Below are positions 35,980 to 43,343 of a stretch of DNA of 43,343 nucleotides, piece by piece (position 1 is the stretch's first letter; every line of letters begins with the position of its first letter). The position numbers were made by a program, and so were the translations under genes. The DNA comes from Chloroflexaceae bacterium (lineage in GTDB: Bacteria > Chloroflexota > Chloroflexia > Chloroflexales > Chloroflexaceae), in contig JAAURD010000015.1 of NCBI GenBank assembly GCA_012034075.1, positions 1 to 43,343 on the forward strand. Reading direction: 5' to 3'. Below the pieces are notes generated by a model. The model made no database searches, had not been told where the DNA came from, and worked only from the letters and a program-made list of their open reading frames with translations.

Positions 35980-37221
35980 ATGAGGACACGTTTTAAACGA
36001 GGTATTGTTTTTTTGCTTCTTACCGGTTTCCTGATTGTATTGGGACAACCAAGCGCCTACGCTGGGCAGTTGCACCAAGCCAGTGATGGCACGGACCCGC
36101 GTTCAGACTGGTTATCCTATGTCAACTACTTTCGTGCCAATGCTAACTTGCCCCCAATAGAAGAGGTCACCGATTGGAGCGACGGCGCCACCCTGCATAG
36201 CCGCTATGTCGTTGCTAATGGTTTAAACCACCAGGAAGACCCATCATTGCCGGAGTACACCGAAGCTGGCGCTGCAACCGGGCGTAACAGCAACGTCTTT
36301 GGCGGCAGCGGCGACTGGCACTTTACCCAGGTGCTGGATACCTGGATGACCGGGCCATTTCATCAAGTAGCCATGCTCGACCCACGTCTGACCCGTTCTG
36401 GTTTTGGCGAGTATCGCGACAACGGCTCGTATGCAGCAACGATGGACGTCCTGCGTGGCCGTGATGGCGACCTCGCTGGTGTAGCCTTTCCGGTGCTCTT
36501 CCCGGCGGATGGCAAGGTGATGACCCTGGACCGCTACGACGGTAACGAATGGCCCGACCCGCTTACCTCGTGCGCCGGCTACACGGCACCGAGCGGGCCA
36601 CCGCTTATGCTGTTCCTGCCAGCCGATCAATCGCCCCAGGTGACCAACTTTTCCTTCCAGCACGGCGATGCGGCGTTAGACGCCTGTCTCTTCGATGCGA
36701 CATCGTACCAGCACGCGGAGCAGGCCTGGCAGGACCTGGGCCGTTCGCTGTTGCAGTCACGCAATGCGATTGTGCTGATGCCGCGTGCGCCATTGCAATT
36801 GGACCCGCCGACCACCTACACGGCTTCGGTGACGACGGCTGGACAGACCTATACCTGGTCGTTCAACACCGCAGCAGAGCCGGGCGCTACCGATGAACCA
36901 GCCATCACCGCCCCGCAGGATGTTACGATGAATGGCACGCTGCTGGCAATGGTCGGAGAAGCCATCGATGTCACCGCAATGGTGGATGAAGCGACCAGCA
37001 CGCCGGTGACCTACCAGTGGCAAGCCGATGGTCAATCTGCGGTTGAGCGTGATAGCACAAGCCTGCAAGATACAATCCAGTTGCGCTGGGATGAGCCAGG
37101 TGTGCAAACCATCACCGTGACCGTCAGCAACACCGAGGGCAGTGTCTCTACCAACTACCAGGTACGCGTAGTCCACCCCGAAGATCTGCGTAGCGTCTTT
37201 CTGCCCATGATTCAGCGATAG
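35980..37221 (+). CDS. Secreted CAP-domain protein with Ig-like C-terminal region
   Basis: 413 residues. Signal peptide: basic M-R-T-R-F-K-R-G, hydrophobic core, cut near A-Y-A around residue 29. The CAP (SCP/PR-1) domain follows with Y-V-N-Y-F-R-A-N-A-N-L-P, W-S-D-G-A-T-L-H-S-R-Y, G-L-N-H-Q-E and F-H-Q-V-A-M-L-D-P. Residues ~305-405 look like a PKD/Ig-like beta domain. The last residues V-F-L-P-M-I-Q-R match the short C-terminal tail common on Chloroflexota exported proteins. GGAGGA lies nine bases before ATG 35980; the ATG at 35971 is too close to it. Role outside the cell unknown. Confidence 0.88.
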   Translation: MRTRFKRGIVFLLLTGFLIVLGQPSAYAGQLHQASDGTDPRSDWLSYVNYFRANANLPPIEEVTDWSDGATLHSRYVVANGLNHQEDPSLPEYTEAGAATGRNSNVFGGSGDWHFTQVLDTWMTGPFHQVAMLDPRLTRSGFGEYRDNGSYAATMDVLRGRDGDLAGVAFPVLFPADGKVMTLDRYDGNEWPDPLTSCAGYTAPSGPPLMLFLPADQSPQVTNFSFQHGDAALDACLFDATSYQHAEQAWQDLGRSLLQSRNAIVLMPRAPLQLDPPTTYTASVTTAGQTYTWSFNTAAEPGATDEPAITAPQDVTMNGTLLAMVGEAIDVTAMVDEATSTPVTYQWQADGQSAVERDSTSLQDTIQLRWDEPGVQTITVTVSNTEGSVSTNYQVRVVHPEDLRSVFLPMIQR

Positions 37222-37265
37222 CTAGCCGGGGGTTGCTCCTGACCCCGGCCCTTCTTCCACTTACC

Positions 37266-37305
37266 GACCCTGTAGAGGCCCAGCGTGCTGCGCTTCTACA
37301 GGGTC
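37266..37305 (+). terminator. Long hairpin after the CAP gene
   Basis: GACCCTGTAGA (37266-37276) pairs perfectly with TCTACAGGGTC (37295-37305); the inside AGCG/CGCT extends the fold. No T-run follows immediately, so termination strength is uncertain. The inner sequence CAGCGTGCTGCGC also occurs at 11297. Confidence 0.5.
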
Positions 37306-37416
37306 AATGTCATTAAAATATGGTCTTTATTCTACAAAGAGAGAAGGTGGTCGGGTTCGTGGTCATGCCGACTGCATGCTAGCAGGATGCGGATGCTCCC
37401 GAATGGTCATATCCTG

Positions 37417-37452
37417 CAAGGGAGGGTCGCAGCACGCTGCGACCCTCCCTTG
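37417..37452. repeat. 36-base palindrome with 17-bp perfect arms
   Basis: CAAGGGAGGGTCGCAGC (37417-37433) and its exact reverse complement (37436-37452) flank AC. It lies in the intergenic space between two converging genes and has no T-run on either side, so it is not a typical terminator. Its centre CAGCACGCTG is shared with other palindromes in the window. Confidence 0.7.
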
Positions 37453-37535
37453 TAAATAGGGGATGAGCGGCCATAGAAGGCGTTGGTCCCTGAATCTCTA
37501 TGCCTCCGTAGGAACCGCTGCTCTCTGCTTTGCGC

Positions 37536-38483
37536 TCAATGCTTTGTAATCTTCGGGCCGATATAGGCAATATAAAGCGGTTCATCCACTCGCACGGGCC
37601 AGCTAAAGTGAATCCGGAAGGAGCGATGGCTGATTTTGCCGTGGTACGGGCAAGACAGCTCGCTCCCATCTGGCAGCCGAAATGTGAGTTCGTTCCGGAA
37701 CAGCCGCTTGTTTGTCTCAGACTCGTCCGTAAACCAGGCTCTCTCTCCATGAAAATAATGTTGGAGCAGACGGTGTCCTTCCGCAGTGAATGCGCCTTGC
37801 TCATCAAAGCATGTCTTTAAGGTGTTCAGAACGCGTGAACGTTCCATAACGGCATCAGCAATCGTCGGATTAAACGGCTCATGGATTAGGGTGTCGTGCA
37901 GATTATCACACAGCACTAGATTTGGAAAAGCAATGGCTATCTGTGCCAGCATACTCGTCCACGAGTCGACTCGTGGTGGCACGATACAGTCTGTTATTTT
38001 TTCAACCTGCCAGCAATTGCGTACAGCACAGGTCGTTCTTTCAACGTCCGAGTGCCACCAGATGATTTCAAGCGGATCGATCATAAAATCCGAAGGGTCA
38101 AAACTGACCATGGCCGTGTGCTGACCTTGTGTAGAGCAAAAAGCCGCTTCAGCCAGCGAACCCTCAGTGACTACATGCCCCAGGCACGTAAAGTATTCGT
38201 CGGGATTATGCTGCTGATCATCTTGCCAGAATGGCCCATTTCGATCCAACCATTGCATGACCACACGGATGAGATCACGATTGCCACTTTGACTCACGGC
38301 TTCGCGAAAGGAGAGCGTGGGCGTGACCGCACGCTGCGGGATCGTCCGCGTACAGTACAGCCTGTAGCGATGCCGTTCGAGAACGCGGGAACAAGCGTGC
38401 AGCACGTGCAATGACTGGATAAAGTGCGGGATCGAATCGAATTGGGTATGTAAAGAACGTTCGTTCACAAAAAATCGCATCAT
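37536..38483 (-). CDS. Unrecognised 315-aa protein, third gene of a putative defence operon
   Basis: 315 residues, rich in aromatic residues, His and Cys; no signal peptide, membrane segment or nucleotide-binding motif seen. It opens M-R-F-F-V-N-E-R-S-L-H-T-Q-F, with later W-L-D-R-N-G-P-F-W, E-G-S-L-A-E-A-A-F-C, W-W-H-S-D-V-E-R and F-N-P-T-I-A-D-A-V. Related proteins seem to exist in other bacteria next to ATPase and DUF262 genes (weak recollection, not checked). It starts 3 bases after the ATPase stop, so its translation depends on the operon. A nuclease, toxin or sensor role would be guesswork; in such operons the third gene is often the effector. Confidence 0.75.
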   Translation of the reverse strand: MMRFFVNERSLHTQFDSIPHFIQSLHVLHACSRVLERHRYRLYCTRTIPQRAVTPTLSFREAVSQSGNRDLIRVVMQWLDRNGPFWQDDQQHNPDEYFTCLGHVVTEGSLAEAAFCSTQGQHTAMVSFDPSDFMIDPLEIIWWHSDVERTTCAVRNCWQVEKITDCIVPPRVDSWTSMLAQIAIAFPNLVLCDNLHDTLIHEPFNPTIADAVMERSRVLNTLKTCFDEQGAFTAEGHRLLQHYFHGERAWFTDESETNKRLFRNELTFRLPDGSELSCPYHGKISHRSFRIHFSWPVRVDEPLYIAYIGPKITKH

Positions 38484-38486
38484 TGC

Positions 38487-39664
38487 CTACCAGTTGAGTA
38501 ATTCGGATACGTCTTTATCGAACTGGTCGAAAAAGCCTTCCGGCCAGCTATCAATGGTACCATAAGGATCAATAAGGGGTGATACAACCCGAGCACCTGT
38601 GGTGTTCTCCTGACGTGAACCAAAAAAATGCATGGCGACGCGGTCGGGCGCAATCACCTGTTGTTTCACGGCTTTCCGTACCCCATTCAATACATGATCG
38701 CTGTGTGTCTCCAGAATAATTTGGATGCCGGCGGCGGCGCACGTGCGAGAAAAACGCCCATCTCAGATTGACCGGCTGGATGCAGATGGCTCTCTGGGTT
38801 TTCAATCAGAATGACATCACCGGCTCGAGCCCCCAGACATGCGCTGAGAATGGGCAATACATGGGTCAGGCCATAACCAACGTTTTGCGGCCGATGATAC
38901 GCGTTGGCAGCGTTGGTGCGCAAGCTCAGGGTTACCAGATTGGCCCGCTCAACCGGTTGCACCAGAAAGTGGCATCCGGGGAAAAAATAATCCATCCAGG
39001 CTTCGGCCTGCCGTTGTAATGTGGGCGGGGTATCCTTGAATTGCAGCCCCGGTAGCGGCTCATATTGGGCAAAGGAGTGCAGAAACCAGGCGGTAAATTC
39101 GCCCCGAGGCCCGACGTTGGCTTGTTGATCTGGGGTTGTGACTATATACGTTTCACGCGGGCCGATCCGATCAGCTGAGATGTAGGTGAGTTGGAGCAGC
39201 ATTGATGCAAGGCGCTGGGCATGTTCCGATGCCTGCCAGATCGTTTCTGGTACGAGCCGATAGAGCCGTTGCTGGGCGCTGGTGACATCGGTTACAATCG
39301 GTTGCCATGTGTCCGCTTCTTTCCAGACAATCGTCTGAATCGGCAGCGCCAGTTCTTTGCGGGTGTCGGTCTTCATGATCCAGAAACAGTCAAACATATC
39401 TCCAGAGACGCCGATACCAAAGGTATCACGGCCCGACAATTCATCAATCACATCGCTGGCTGTGCCCAGTGCAATGGAAGAACCGTTGAGCATCAGCGTG
39501 GTGTTCCATTCGCCCTCGGTGGCGGTCTGTTGCAGCAACGTGAACGCCTGCAGCACCGTCGATTTACCCGCCGCATTGAGACCGGAAAGCAGCGTTAGCG
39601 GTGCAAGCGGCAACCGCAGCTGCTCAAAGCATTTAAAATGCTGAAGCGATACCTGTGTCAACAT
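38487..39664 (-). CDS. AAA/SMC-like ATPase with DUF3696-type C-terminus, frameshifted
   Basis: About 392 residues when joined. N-terminal A-L-type SMC-like start (F-K-C-F-E-Q-L), Walker A G-L-N-A-A-G-K-S-T near residue 29, then a long middle with D-R-I-G-P-R-E, G-Y-G-L-T-H-V-L-P-I signature and Walker B V-I-L-I-E-N-P-E-S-H-L-H-P. The frame then shifts near 38738-38750 in a GCC repeat, and the other frame continues I-Q-I-I-L-E-T-H-S-D-H-V-L-N-G, then S-W-P-E-G-F-F-D-Q-F. The intact T-H-S-D-H is the D-loop/H-loop region of OLD/AAA_21-type ATPases. It overlaps the DUF262 gene by 7 bases (ATGTTGA). Confidence 0.88.
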
Positions 39665-40767
39665 GCTTCCAGCTCCTGAAATCGCTCCTGAATGATCGCA
39701 AAGCGATCACGCACCTGACGGACGCTATTCGTGGCAATCATGATCGCCCGATTGAACTGCTCATCTTCCATCAGCCCAAAAAACAGCGTGTGGATGGCCT
39801 CCGCGTTGGCTTCTACAAACGGTGCATCGTATTTGGTCATTTGCACCGCAAACACATCAAACAGGGCAATGTTAATAACATTGCGATTGGTGCTATCAGC
39901 AGCATGCTTGCGAAAGGCATGCCGCCCAAAAACCGTGAAATTATGGCGCATACTGCGTTCAAAATCCTGTGTCATCCGATCCAATTGTGCTTCATCTAGT
40001 TCATTCATAGCTTTCAGCGTTTCCGCCAGAAAATCGTCCATATCACCGCGATAGCGATCTACTCCCAGCAGCATAAACCCACAAAATCGGTTGATCGCCT
40101 CACGGTCACGCATCGTCTTCGTGTTCAGGCTGCCCCCCGTCGCGGTTGCAAACCACTCACTCGTCGCCTGCTCTTTGAGCCAGCGGGTGGCAGGGCCAAC
40201 GTACAGGCAGTTGCGCATCTGTTGACGACTTAGCGCGACACCGCTATTCACTCGATCAAAAATGTCCAGTCGCGCCCGTTCTGGTACTTTTGAATCGATC
40301 AGGTACAGAATGAGATTGGTATCTTCAATCCGCGTCTGAAAGCGTGGCGAAAGGTCACGAAAATACTTTTTGTTTAAGACCTGCTCCGGGTCCTTTAACC
40401 CGGACAAGCGAAACTCATTATTCAGATAGCGATAAAACGTGGTGAGACGCTGTAAACCATCCACAACCACAACCTTGCCATCGGGCTGTTCCGCCAGATA
40501 AAACACTGGCAATGGAATGCGCATCAGAGCAGATTCGATCAGCTTACTCTGTTTCTCTGGTGGCCAGACAAAGTCGCGCTGAAAGTCTGGGTTGAGAATA
40601 TACATACCCGCTTTCATACGGCGCACCACCTCAAATACGGTACGGTTCTCGTTGCGAATAAGCAGGCTATCAATCGGATATTGACCCAGATCATTGCCTT
40701 CGCCGGGGTCTAATCCTTCGATCTCTTCGTCAACCGTGCTTGTCGATCCGATGGCTGTTTTGTGCAT
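39658..40767 (-). CDS. DUF262 (ParB/GmrS-like) protein, first gene of a putative defence operon
   Basis: 369 residues. The DUF262 pattern is clear: N-P-D-F-Q-R-D-F-V-W near residue 56, K-L-I-E-S-A-L-M-R-I-P-L-P-V-F-Y, and V-V-D-G-L-Q-R-L-T-T near 99 (usually D-G-Q-Q-R-L). The family's frequent C-terminal HNH domain (DUF1524) is not visible. DUF262 domains bind and hydrolyse NTPs in GmrSD, BrxU and similar modification-dependent restriction proteins (family knowledge). ATG at 40767 has GGGGAA upstream; a long upstream extension in the same frame is low-complexity and rejected. It overlaps the ATPase gene, so the three genes form one unit. Confidence 0.9.
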   Translation of the reverse strand: MHKTAIGSTSTVDEEIEGLDPGEGNDLGQYPIDSLLIRNENRTVFEVVRRMKAGMYILNPDFQRDFVWPPEKQSKLIESALMRIPLPVFYLAEQPDGKVVVVDGLQRLTTFYRYLNNEFRLSGLKDPEQVLNKKYFRDLSPRFQTRIEDTNLILYLIDSKVPERARLDIFDRVNSGVALSRQQMRNCLYVGPATRWLKEQATSEWFATATGGSLNTKTMRDREAINRFCGFMLLGVDRYRGDMDDFLAETLKAMNELDEAQLDRMTQDFERSMRHNFTVFGRHAFRKHAADSTNRNVINIALFDVFAVQMTKYDAPFVEANAEAIHTLFFGLMEDEQFNRAIMIATNSVRQVRDRFAIIQERFQELEAC

Positions 40768-41229
40768 CCTTGTTTCCCCTCTCAAGCGCCTATTTCCAAC
40801 AAACCCACCGATTTGAATGGGTCGTGAGTTTACGCCCTGGCTACCTTTTGTGTGCAGAAGTGACACAACCGACGCGCTCATGGTAGCATGCTTTGCAACG
40901 AGAAGCAACAACACACAACATCTACACCAAATTTCCCGCTCCGACCGCCGTGTGCTGCAACGCTTGCAAGCGGTACCGATGACGTATGCACCGACGATCT
41001 GGCCCAAACATGTAACGCAGCGGCGCCGAGCGGCCAAGAGATCAGCAGTGCTCGGTATGGCGAGATTGTTTGTCGTGGTCAGCGGCGTGCGGCTGCAAGC
41101 CGCACCTACATCGCTTTGCGCTGCAACGCTGCAACGCTCCACCGTTCCAACGTCCATTCCCTACGAAATGGTATAATAGCGTTGTTGGTTCAGCTGTCTT
41201 TACCAGTAAGGAACACACAACAAACCGGA
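40768..41229. other. Intergenic stretch between divergent DUF262 and MalT-like genes
   Basis: TATAAT at 41172-41177 is a likely -10 for the rightward gene, without a clear -35. GTGCGGCT-GCA-AGCCGCAC at 41087-41105 is a hairpin related to the sequence near 16264. No gene is supported in the ~460 bases. Confidence 0.5.
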
Positions 41230-43343
41230 GTGAACGAACCAGCTTATCCGTTTCAGCTCTTAACGACAAAATGGTCCATCCCGCCCGTTCGGCCTGACCT
41301 GCTTCCCCGTCCCCAATTGGTTGCGTGGCTTCAGGATGGCCTCGCGAAGCATACCCTGATCCTCATTGCGGCGCCGGCTGGCTCAGGCAAAACATCGCTC
41401 CTCAGCGCATGGCAGGCGGAGGTGGGCGATAGCTTGCCCATGGCCTGGTTCTGGCTCGATAGCGGCGATAACGATCTCGCCCGCTGGCTGACGTATGTGA
41501 CGGCGGCGCTGGAGACGATTGTGCCGGGCGTCAGCCAGGCCACCCTGCCCTTTTTGCAGTCGGCATCAACCATTTCTACCGAGATGGTGCTGACCGCGCT
41601 GATCAACCAGCTGGCGGCGCATGCTGGGCAGCTGGTGCTGGTCCTGGAAGACTATCATATCATCACCAACCCGGCGATCCACCAGGCGCTGACCTTTTTG
41701 CTCGATCATGTGCCGCCCCAGGTGCACCTCATTGTCACCAGCCGCAGCACGCCGCCGATTGCCCGTGGCCGGCTGCAAGGGCGGGGCAAAATGCTCGAAC
41801 TAGGCCCCAATCAATTGCGCTTTAGCGTGGCCGAGACAGCCGACTTCCTCAACACGATTATGGGCTTGGCGCTAAGTGAAGAGGACATCCAGACGCTGTT
41901 TGAGCGCACCGAAGGCTGGCCGGTGGGCCTCTATCTGGCGGCGCTGATGATGCAAGGGCGCCGTGATCGCCAGAGCTTTATCCGTAGTTTTAGCGGTGGT
42001 CATCGTTCGGTCATGCGCTATATGCTTGAAGAAGTGCTATTGCATCAATCTGAGTCGGTACAGGCGTTTTTGCTCTACACTGCGCCACTTGACTGGCTGA
42101 CCGTGCCCCTGTGTGAGGCGGTGCTGCGTGGTTTGCCCGGCGCTAGCGACGACCACGAACCGGTGTTGTTACCACAAGTCGCCGTGCGCTCTATGCTCGA
42201 TTACCTCGAGCAACAGAACCTCTTTTTGCTGCCGTGGGACGACCAGGCCCGCTGCTACCGCTATGACCATCTGTTTGGTGCAGCACTGCGCCAACGCTTG
42301 CAACAGCTAGAACCACAAACGGCGGCGCTGATCCATCGGCGTGCAAGCCGCTGGTATGAGCAGGAGGCACGTGAACTGGCTTCATCGTATGTGGTTGAGT
42401 CGGTGCGGCATGCGCTGGAGGCGGGGGATAGCGAACGGGCAGCCGCGCTGATGCAGCCGAATGCGCTGCAGATGGTCCAGCTGGGCAAACACGAGACCCT
42501 GCTCGGCTGGATCGAACGGTTGCCGCAGGCGGTGCTGCAGCAGCGGCCATGGTTGAGCTATGTTGCGGCATGGGCGAATGTGCTGGCCGGTCAGTGGGAA
42601 GCGCATGAGCCATTGCTCAACCTGGCCGAAGCGACCTGGCAGGCCAGCCAAGACATCGCCCATCTGGGTGAGCTGTACCATATGCGTGCGCACATGCAGC
42701 GACTGCGCGGCGATGCAGCTGGCACCATTGCGGCGGCGCAGCAGGCGCTTGAGTGGCTGCCGCCGACGATGATGGCGGTGCGGGCGAGTGCTACCGCCGC
42801 GCTGGGGGCGGGCTATCTGCTGCAAGGCAACCTCAGCGACGCCGAACTTCGGCTTGCCGATGCGTATCAGCAGAGCAAAAACGTTAACCCCTTTGCTTTT
42901 TTATGCACGCTCAATGCGATGAGTGATCTTGCTGCGCTGCAGGGCCAGCTGCAGCGGGCGGCTGGCCTGGCGCACGAGGTGCTCAAGCGCGATGATGTAG
43001 CCGGGCAGCACGTGTATGCCCATATTCAGCTGGCAGAGCTGTCGTATGAGTGGCACCATCTGAGCCAGGCCGAAGAGCACCTGGAACAGGCTACCTCGTT
43101 GACGCGGCAGTTGCGCTACCAGGTGTATGTTGCCCGTGGGCATCTGGCATGGGCGCGTCTGTATGCTGGGCGCGGCGAGGACGAGGCGGCCCAGACCGAA
43201 CTTGAGCAGGCGATCCAGGTTGCGCGGCGGATTGGCAATGAGCCGCTGCACATTCAGGCGCAGGCGTTGCAGGTGCGGCTCTGGCTGGCGCAGGGTAATA
43301 TGCAGGCGGCGGCGGCCTGGGCCTCGATCTTGAGGCGTTCGAG
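41230..43343 (+). CDS. MalT/LuxR-type large ATPase transcription regulator, 3' end outside window
   Basis: At least 704 residues, open to the window end. After L-L-T-T-K-W-S-I-P-P comes the MalT-type P-loop A-A-P-A-G-S-G-K-T-S near residue 50, a Walker B L-V-L-V-L-E-D-Y-H near 137, the sensor L-I-V-T-S-R-S near 175 and G-W-P-V-G-L-Y-L-A-A-L near 230, as in STAND ATPases of the MalT family. From ~residue 400 tetratricopeptide-like helices follow. The LuxR DNA-binding domain is expected at the C-terminus beyond the window. GTG at 41230 is the best start: the frame is open a little further upstream but without a ribosome site. Target genes unknown; the defence operon diverges from it. Confidence 0.85.
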   Translation, partial: MNEPAYPFQLLTTKWSIPPVRPDLLPRPQLVAWLQDGLAKHTLILIAAPAGSGKTSLLSAWQAEVGDSLPMAWFWLDSGDNDLARWLTYVTAALETIVPGVSQATLPFLQSASTISTEMVLTALINQLAAHAGQLVLVLEDYHIITNPAIHQALTFLLDHVPPQVHLIVTSRSTPPIARGRLQGRGKMLELGPNQLRFSVAETADFLNTIMGLALSEEDIQTLFERTEGWPVGLYLAALMMQGRRDRQSFIRSFSGGHRSVMRYMLEEVLLHQSESVQAFLLYTAPLDWLTVPLCEAVLRGLPGASDDHEPVLLPQVAVRSMLDYLEQQNLFLLPWDDQARCYRYDHLFGAALRQRLQQLEPQTAALIHRRASRWYEQEARELASSYVVESVRHALEAGDSERAAALMQPNALQMVQLGKHETLLGWIERLPQAVLQQRPWLSYVAAWANVLAGQWEAHEPLLNLAEATWQASQDIAHLGELYHMRAHMQRLRGDAAGTIAAAQQALEWLPPTMMAVRASATAALGAGYLLQGNLSDAELRLADAYQQSKNVNPFAFLCTLNAMSDLAALQGQLQRAAGLAHEVLKRDDVAGQHVYAHIQLAELSYEWHHLSQAEEHLEQATSLTRQLRYQVYVARGHLAWARLYAGRGEDEAAQTELEQAIQVARRIGNEPLHIQAQALQVRLWLAQGNMQAAAAWASILRRS

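Noticed and set aside
37417..37452. Palindrome as a simple terminator
   Set aside because: No T-run follows on either strand and the CAP gene already has a nearer hairpin; the role is left open.
39658..41157. A 499-aa DUF262 protein starting far upstream
   Set aside because: The extra N-terminal 130 residues are compositionally unlike protein, lack a ribosome site and extend close to the promoter of the divergent gene.

Overview
The window looks like a chromosomal segment of a Chloroflexota bacterium, most likely class Chloroflexia (inference). The signs are a secreted CAP protein ending in an F-L-P-M-I-Q-R tail of the kind common on Chloroflexota exported proteins, several WD40 proteins, a very large MalT/LuxR-type ATPase regulator, vWA/PP2C signalling genes, a C-terminally extended trigger factor, and mixed GC content. 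No rRNA, tRNA or CRISPR array was recognised.

Region 1 (1-11.1 kb) is a zinc-limitation island. A Fur-family regulator with Zur features (4777-5238) is surrounded by three transcription units, and four copies of one 21-bp operator (half-sites TATTGA / TCAATA) sit upstream of them. The units are: leftward GNAT - COG0523 GTPase - WD40 - DegT-like gene; zur itself and a decayed COG0523 gene; and rightward FmdB-like zinc ribbon - COG0523 GTPase with a histidine loop - YidD - two tandem COG0523 GTPases - thioredoxin-reductase-like flavoprotein. A small His/Cys-rich protein lies beside zur. Five COG0523 proteins in 8 kb is exceptional.

Region 2 (11.1-16.4 kb) begins with a non-coding stretch of four adjacent hairpins, an acetyltransferase fragment and a roughly 197-bp element bounded by 17-bp inverted repeats. 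A leftward four-gene signalling operon follows: TerY-like vWA, PP2C phosphatase, WD40 protein, and a second TerY-like vWA protein that carries a complete extra vWA domain nested inside the first. No kinase is present nearby.

Region 3 (16.4-32.7 kb) is mostly housekeeping on the minus strand: WecA/MraY-type transferase, upp, an OmpR-type response regulator, clpX, clpP and tig, then an iron block (DtxR-type regulator, DUF2085 membrane protein, feoA, feoB, feoC), trmD, an alpha/beta hydrolase, a CopZ-like protein, a radical SAM protein, a zinc alcohol dehydrogenase and a DJ-1/PfpI protein.

Region 4 (32.7-43.3 kb) has a Kef-type antiporter with universal-stress domains, a coiled-coil/SH3 protein, a secreted CAP protein, and a compact leftward three-gene operon (DUF262 protein, AAA ATPase with DUF3696 character, and an unrecognised 315-aa protein). 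The operon resembles an antiphage defence cassette and is the best candidate here for an undescribed system. The window ends inside a MalT-like regulator.

A caution on quality: at least seven otherwise intact genes (DegT-like, tig, feoB, feoA, copZ-like, Kef/Usp, AAA ATPase) are each broken by one apparent single-base frameshift, several at homopolymers or GC-rich repeats. This is more likely assembly error than real decay.
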